From the NCBI RefSeq assembly GCF_026410195.1, contig NZ_JAPMLM010000068.1:5001-69000 (forward strand): a DNA stretch of 64,000 bases. Reading direction: 5' to 3'. The DNA is from Xanthomarina sp. F2636L (lineage in GTDB: Bacteria; Bacteroidota; Bacteroidia; Flavobacteriales; Flavobacteriaceae). Below, one piece after another: positions 61,118 through 64,000 of this stretch; the stretch's first letter is position 1, and the number at the start of each line of letters is the position of its first letter. Below the pieces are notes generated by a model, which saw only the letters and a program-made list of their open reading frames with translations, was not told the origin of the DNA and searched no databases. A program made the position numbers and the translations under genes.

Positions 61118-61888
61118 TTACTCTTTATTCGGTTTAAAAGTATAGTTTACTATAGGATCTTGGTTCTTTTTTATTTCAACCTTTTCCTCTACTCTATCAT
61201 CAACTTCATTTTCTACTTCAATTTCAGGCAGCTCAATAAAGTTTCCATTTTCATCAAAATGTTTTAGAAACGGGTCTTCATCTTCATTATAAGTTTCTTC
61301 TTCCCATGCATATTTTTTGGGTTTAGCTATTTCTTTCCTAAAGATTAGAGCAAATATAAAGCCTGTAATTAATCCTGCTGTATGTCCTTCCCAAGAAACA
61401 CCATCTACAATTGGAAACACATACCATATCATGCTTCCATATAAAAACACGATCAATAAAGACAAGGCGATTAAGCGATAATATCTAGCAAATATCCCTT
61501 TAAAAAAAGTAAAACTTACCAAAACATAAATTAATCCACTTGCTCCAATATGATAGGATGGTCTTCCAATACCCCAAGTAATTAATCCAGACACTAAAAT
61601 CCCGTATAGAACCACTTTCCATGCTATTGGTTTGTAAAAATAAAACAATGCAGCTGTTAAAACAAAAAGAGGAATGGTGTTATGATATAAGTGAGAAATT
61701 CCAGAATGAATAAATGGGCTAAATAATACGCCACGTAAACCTTTTATGGTTTGGGGGTAAATACCATACTTATTAAAATCTAAACCAAAACGTATTTCTA
61801 CCCAAAATACCAACCATATTAGTAGAACAAAAAAAATGGGATATAAAATAACGCCATTTGAAAACTGAAAATGCTCTTTTGATTGCAT
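61118..61888 (-). CDS. Rhomboid-family intramembrane serine protease
   Basis: This 256-residue inner-membrane protease has six core helices. The catalytic Ser117 lies in IGASGLIY and His169 in WEGHTAGLITG. The conserved SHLYHN lies near 65-70. The C-terminal about 60 residues are acidic and cytosolic (EEETYNEDEDPFLKHF). It cleaves membrane-spanning substrates; which ones is unknown. It is divergent from rarA. Confidence 0.93.
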   Translation of the reverse strand: MQSKEHFQFSNGVILYPIFFVLLIWLVFWVEIRFGLDFNKYGIYPQTIKGLRGVLFSPFIHSGISHLYHNTIPLFVLTAALFYFYKPIAWKVVLYGILVSGLITWGIGRPSYHIGASGLIYVLVSFTFFKGIFARYYRLIALSLLIVFLYGSMIWYVFPIVDGVSWEGHTAGLITGFIFALIFRKEIAKPKKYAWEEETYNEDEDPFLKHFDENGNFIELPEIEVENEVDDRVEEKVEIKKNQDPIVNYTFKPNKE

Positions 61889-62025
61889 GTTTAAATTTAA
61901 AGGTTTTATTACAAATACATGACCAAAATTATAATTTATGTAAAATTGTCAGATGTCCTTTAAAAGACTTACATTTCTTTTATTGAAAATTCTGACTAAG
62001 CAGGAATTTATATTATTTTTACCAT

Positions 62026-63303
62026 ATGAATGAGCCATTAGCCGAAAGATTGCGTCCAAAAACTTTAGATGATTATATTAGTCAAACACATCTTATTGGA
62101 GACCATGGAGCGTTAACCAAACAAATAAAACAAGGATTAATTCCTTCTATGATATTTTGGGGGCCTCCAGGAATTGGCAAAACAACTTTGGCAAATATTA
62201 TTGCCACAGAATCTGGCAGACCATTTTATACATTAAGTGCTATAAGTTCTGGTGTGAAAGATGTTCGTGAAATTATTGAAAAAGCTAAAACAAGTGGAGG
62301 TTTATTTACAACTAAAAATCCCATTCTATTTATTGATGAAATTCATAGGTTTAGTAAATCGCAACAAGATTCTTTATTACAAGCAGTAGAAAAAGGTTGG
62401 GTAACCTTAATTGGAGCTACCACCGAAAATCCCAGTTTTGAAGTTATTCCGGCATTATTATCGCGTTGTCAGGTTTATATTTTAAATTCTTTTAGTAAAA
62501 ATGATTTAGAAGCCCTTTTAAAGCGTGCTATTGAAAAAGATGAACACATCTCCAAAAAAGATGTTGAACTAAAAGAAACTGAAGCTTTATTGCGCCTTTC
62601 TGGAGGTGATGCTAGAAAGCTATTGAATATTTTTGAATTGATAGTAAATTCTGAAACGTCAGATAAAATTGTTATTACAAACGAGTCTGTTTTACAAAAG
62701 GTTCAAAACAACACGGTTCGCTATGATAAAACGGGCGAACAACATTACGACATTATTTCTGCTTTTATAAAATCTATACGTGGAAGCGATCCAAATGCAG
62801 CTGTGTATTGGTTAGCAAGAATGATTGAAGGTGGAGAGGATGTGAAATTTATTGCTAGAAGATTACTCATACTTGCTAGTGAAGATATTGGCAATGCAAA
62901 TCCTACAGCTTTAATAATGGCGACCAATACCTTTCAAGCAGTTTCTACTATTGGACATCCAGAATCGCGAATTATTTTAAGTCAGTGTGCCACGTATCTT
63001 GCGTGTTCACCAAAAAGTAATGCGGCTTATGAAGCCATTAATAAAGCCCAACAATTGGTTAAACAAACTGGAGATCTTTCCGTACCACTTTCTATCCGGA
63101 ATGCACCAACTAAACTAATGAAAGAAATAGGTTATGGCGAAGATTATAAATATGCTCATAACTACGACAATAATTTTGCTGAACAAGAATTTTTACCAGA
63201 GGAGATAAAAAACTCCATCCTCTATAGTCCGGGAAATAATTCTAGAGAAAATGTGCAAAGGGAGTTTTTAAAAATACGTTGGAAAGATAAATACAAGTAT
63301 TAA
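62026..63303 (+). CDS. rarA: Replication-associated recombination protein RarA (MgsA)
   Basis: This 425-residue AAA+ ATPase acts at stalled replication forks. Walker A is [13 protein letters not shown] (about 45-57), Walker B is [16 protein letters not shown], and sensor 1 is [12 protein letters not shown]. The C-terminal MgsA domain contains [20 protein letters not shown] and SEDIGNANP. The 3' end overlaps the convergent next gene by 4 bases. Confidence 0.96.
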   Translation: MNEPLAERLRPKTLDDYISQTHLIGDHGALTKQIKQGLIPSMIFWGPPGIGKTTLANIIATESGRPFYTLSAISSGVKDVREIIEKAKTSGGLFTTKNPILFIDEIHRFSKSQQDSLLQAVEKGWVTLIGATTENPSFEVIPALLSRCQVYILNSFSKNDLEALLKRAIEKDEHISKKDVELKETEALLRLSGGDARKLLNIFELIVNSETSDKIVITNESVLQKVQNNTVRYDKTGEQHYDIISAFIKSIRGSDPNAAVYWLARMIEGGEDVKFIARRLLILASEDIGNANPTALIMATNTFQAVSTIGHPESRIILSQCATYLACSPKSNAAYEAINKAQQLVKQTGDLSVPLSIRNAPTKLMKEIGYGEDYKYAHNYDNNFAEQEFLPEEIKNSILYSPGNNSRENVQREFLKIRWKDKYKY

Positions 63304-64000
63304 AGCTTGATATTAAGTTTGGAACTTGTTACCTCAGTACCATTATTTTCAGAAAGAAACCATGAACCATCTTCTTTAAATACCATGGCATTTTTACCTT
63401 GAACCATAAAAACTTCTGGATTTCTGGTGTTTAATAATACCATAACCACTTTAGACGATTTATCTACTAATTGATAACCCCCTTCTGTTTTCTGAGCAAA
63501 TAAAAGTGTTTCTTTAGTTTCTGTAATTGTATCTGTAACTTCAACAACGGTTTCTGCTATAGCAACATCGGTAATGACCTCAGTACTCTTTGCTTCTTTT
63601 AATGCCGCAAGCTCTTCTTTAAGCTGTTCTATTTCTTGTTTTGAAGTGTCATTTTTAGCAGTTCCCATGGCCAAAATGGTTTCGTTAGGAACGTATGTAT
63701 AGTTTAAAGCTTTTACATATAAAAAAGCATCTCTTAAGGCTTTATTGTATGCTATCGCGTATTTTTTTTCAAAACTCTCACCGTCTTCAGATAGATATAC
63801 AATATCACCTTTACAATTTTTTAATTGCACTTTTAATTTGGTTTTAAAAGCTCCAGAATCGTCAATCATATCAGATTTTAAAGCCAAACAAGGATTAAAC
63901 ATTAAATCTTCTGGAAAAATGTCGTCTTCTTTCAGAGCTGTAAATCCGTATTTATTAAATAAGAAATGTGAAATTGAATTAAGTTGAAATTGATCATCTT
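63300..64000 (-). CDS. Unknown protein, N-terminus outside window
   Basis: The frame is open past the ATG at 63902 to the window edge (upstream residues include SHFLFNKYGFTALKEDD), so that ATG is internal and the gene continues off the right side. The visible part has a domain with VQLKNCKGDIVYLSEDGESF followed by KKYAIAYNKALRDAFLYVKA. A coiled-coil-like segment (KQEIEQLKEELAALKEAKS) and a C-terminal beta domain (LFAQKTEGGYQLVDKSSKVV) follow. No family was recognised. Confidence 0.7.
   Translation of the reverse strand, partial: DDQFQLNSISHFLFNKYGFTALKEDDIFPEDLMFNPCLALKSDMIDDSGAFKTKLKVQLKNCKGDIVYLSEDGESFEKKYAIAYNKALRDAFLYVKALNYTYVPNETILAMGTAKNDTSKQEIEQLKEELAALKEAKSTEVITDVAIAETVVEVTDTITETKETLLFAQKTEGGYQLVDKSSKVVMVLLNTRNPEVFMVQGKNAMVFKEDGSWFLSENNGTEVTSSKLNIKL

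Overview
The window reads as a low-GC chromosome segment from the Bacteroidota, most likely the family Flavobacteriaceae; the genus cannot be assigned from what is visible. The grounds are TAnnTTTG-type -7 promoter boxes with upstream TTG, absence of Shine-Dalgarno spacing, SusC/SusD proteins, a secreted peptidase with a type IX secretion C-terminal domain, and many lipoproteins with acidic residues directly after the lipobox cysteine (the Bacteroidota surface-export signature).

Layout. The left edge holds the 5' end of a 16S rRNA gene (minus strand) with three tandem promoters. Next come a putative porin (minus), rnhB and a large propeller lipoprotein (plus). Positions 6.2-17.3 kb form an accessory block. 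It contains an ECF-type sigma factor, a membrane TPR protein that looks like its anti-sigma partner, a convergent periplasmic TPR-CHAT protease, and a run of small lipoproteins, an outer-membrane barrel protein, an unknown small protein and a legumain-like lipoprotein. Positions 17.3-34.3 kb are mainly housekeeping: a nucleoid-associated protein, transporters, lipB, a 52-residue YqaE/Pmp3 protein, lysS, a LysR/YeiH pair, YceI, an M28 peptidase, a DDAH-like hydrolase, gltA, eno, carA, and a small paralogous pair of which one member is broken by an in-frame TGA. Positions 34.3-51.6 kb carry the merged str-S10-spc-alpha ribosomal cluster on the minus strand (rpsL to rplQ), including rpmD and rpmJ. 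Positions 51.9-60.1 kb hold an Omp85-like protein and a SusC/SusD set with two lipoproteins. The right end has rlmB, a rhomboid protease, rarA and a gene running off the edge.

Main discovery. Eight sites in the 6-17 kb block share GTTAACC (one GTTAACT), exactly 16 bases, then ATTAA (one ATGAA), with a pyrimidine directly before the ATTAA in every case. They lie upstream of the sigma factor gene itself, the lipoprotein gene preceding the CHAT gene, and six consecutive downstream genes. Nearly every gene has its own copy and its own terminator. This looks like an autoregulated ECF sigma regulon whose members encode mostly envelope proteins. It includes or adjoins two clan CD (caspase-like) peptidases with intact His/Cys dyads, one CHAT and one legumain-like. 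A plausible but unproven model is a periplasmic stress or proteolysis circuit: the CHAT protein acts on the periplasmic part of the membrane TPR protein, frees the sigma factor, and turns on a set of surface lipoproteins.

Other points: terminator hairpins that overlap the next gene's promoter; a hairpin dividing the S10 operon between rpsJ and rplC; zinc-free forms of small ribosomal proteins; a heptanucleotide repeat that supplies the rlmB stop codon; and TTG starts for two exported proteins.
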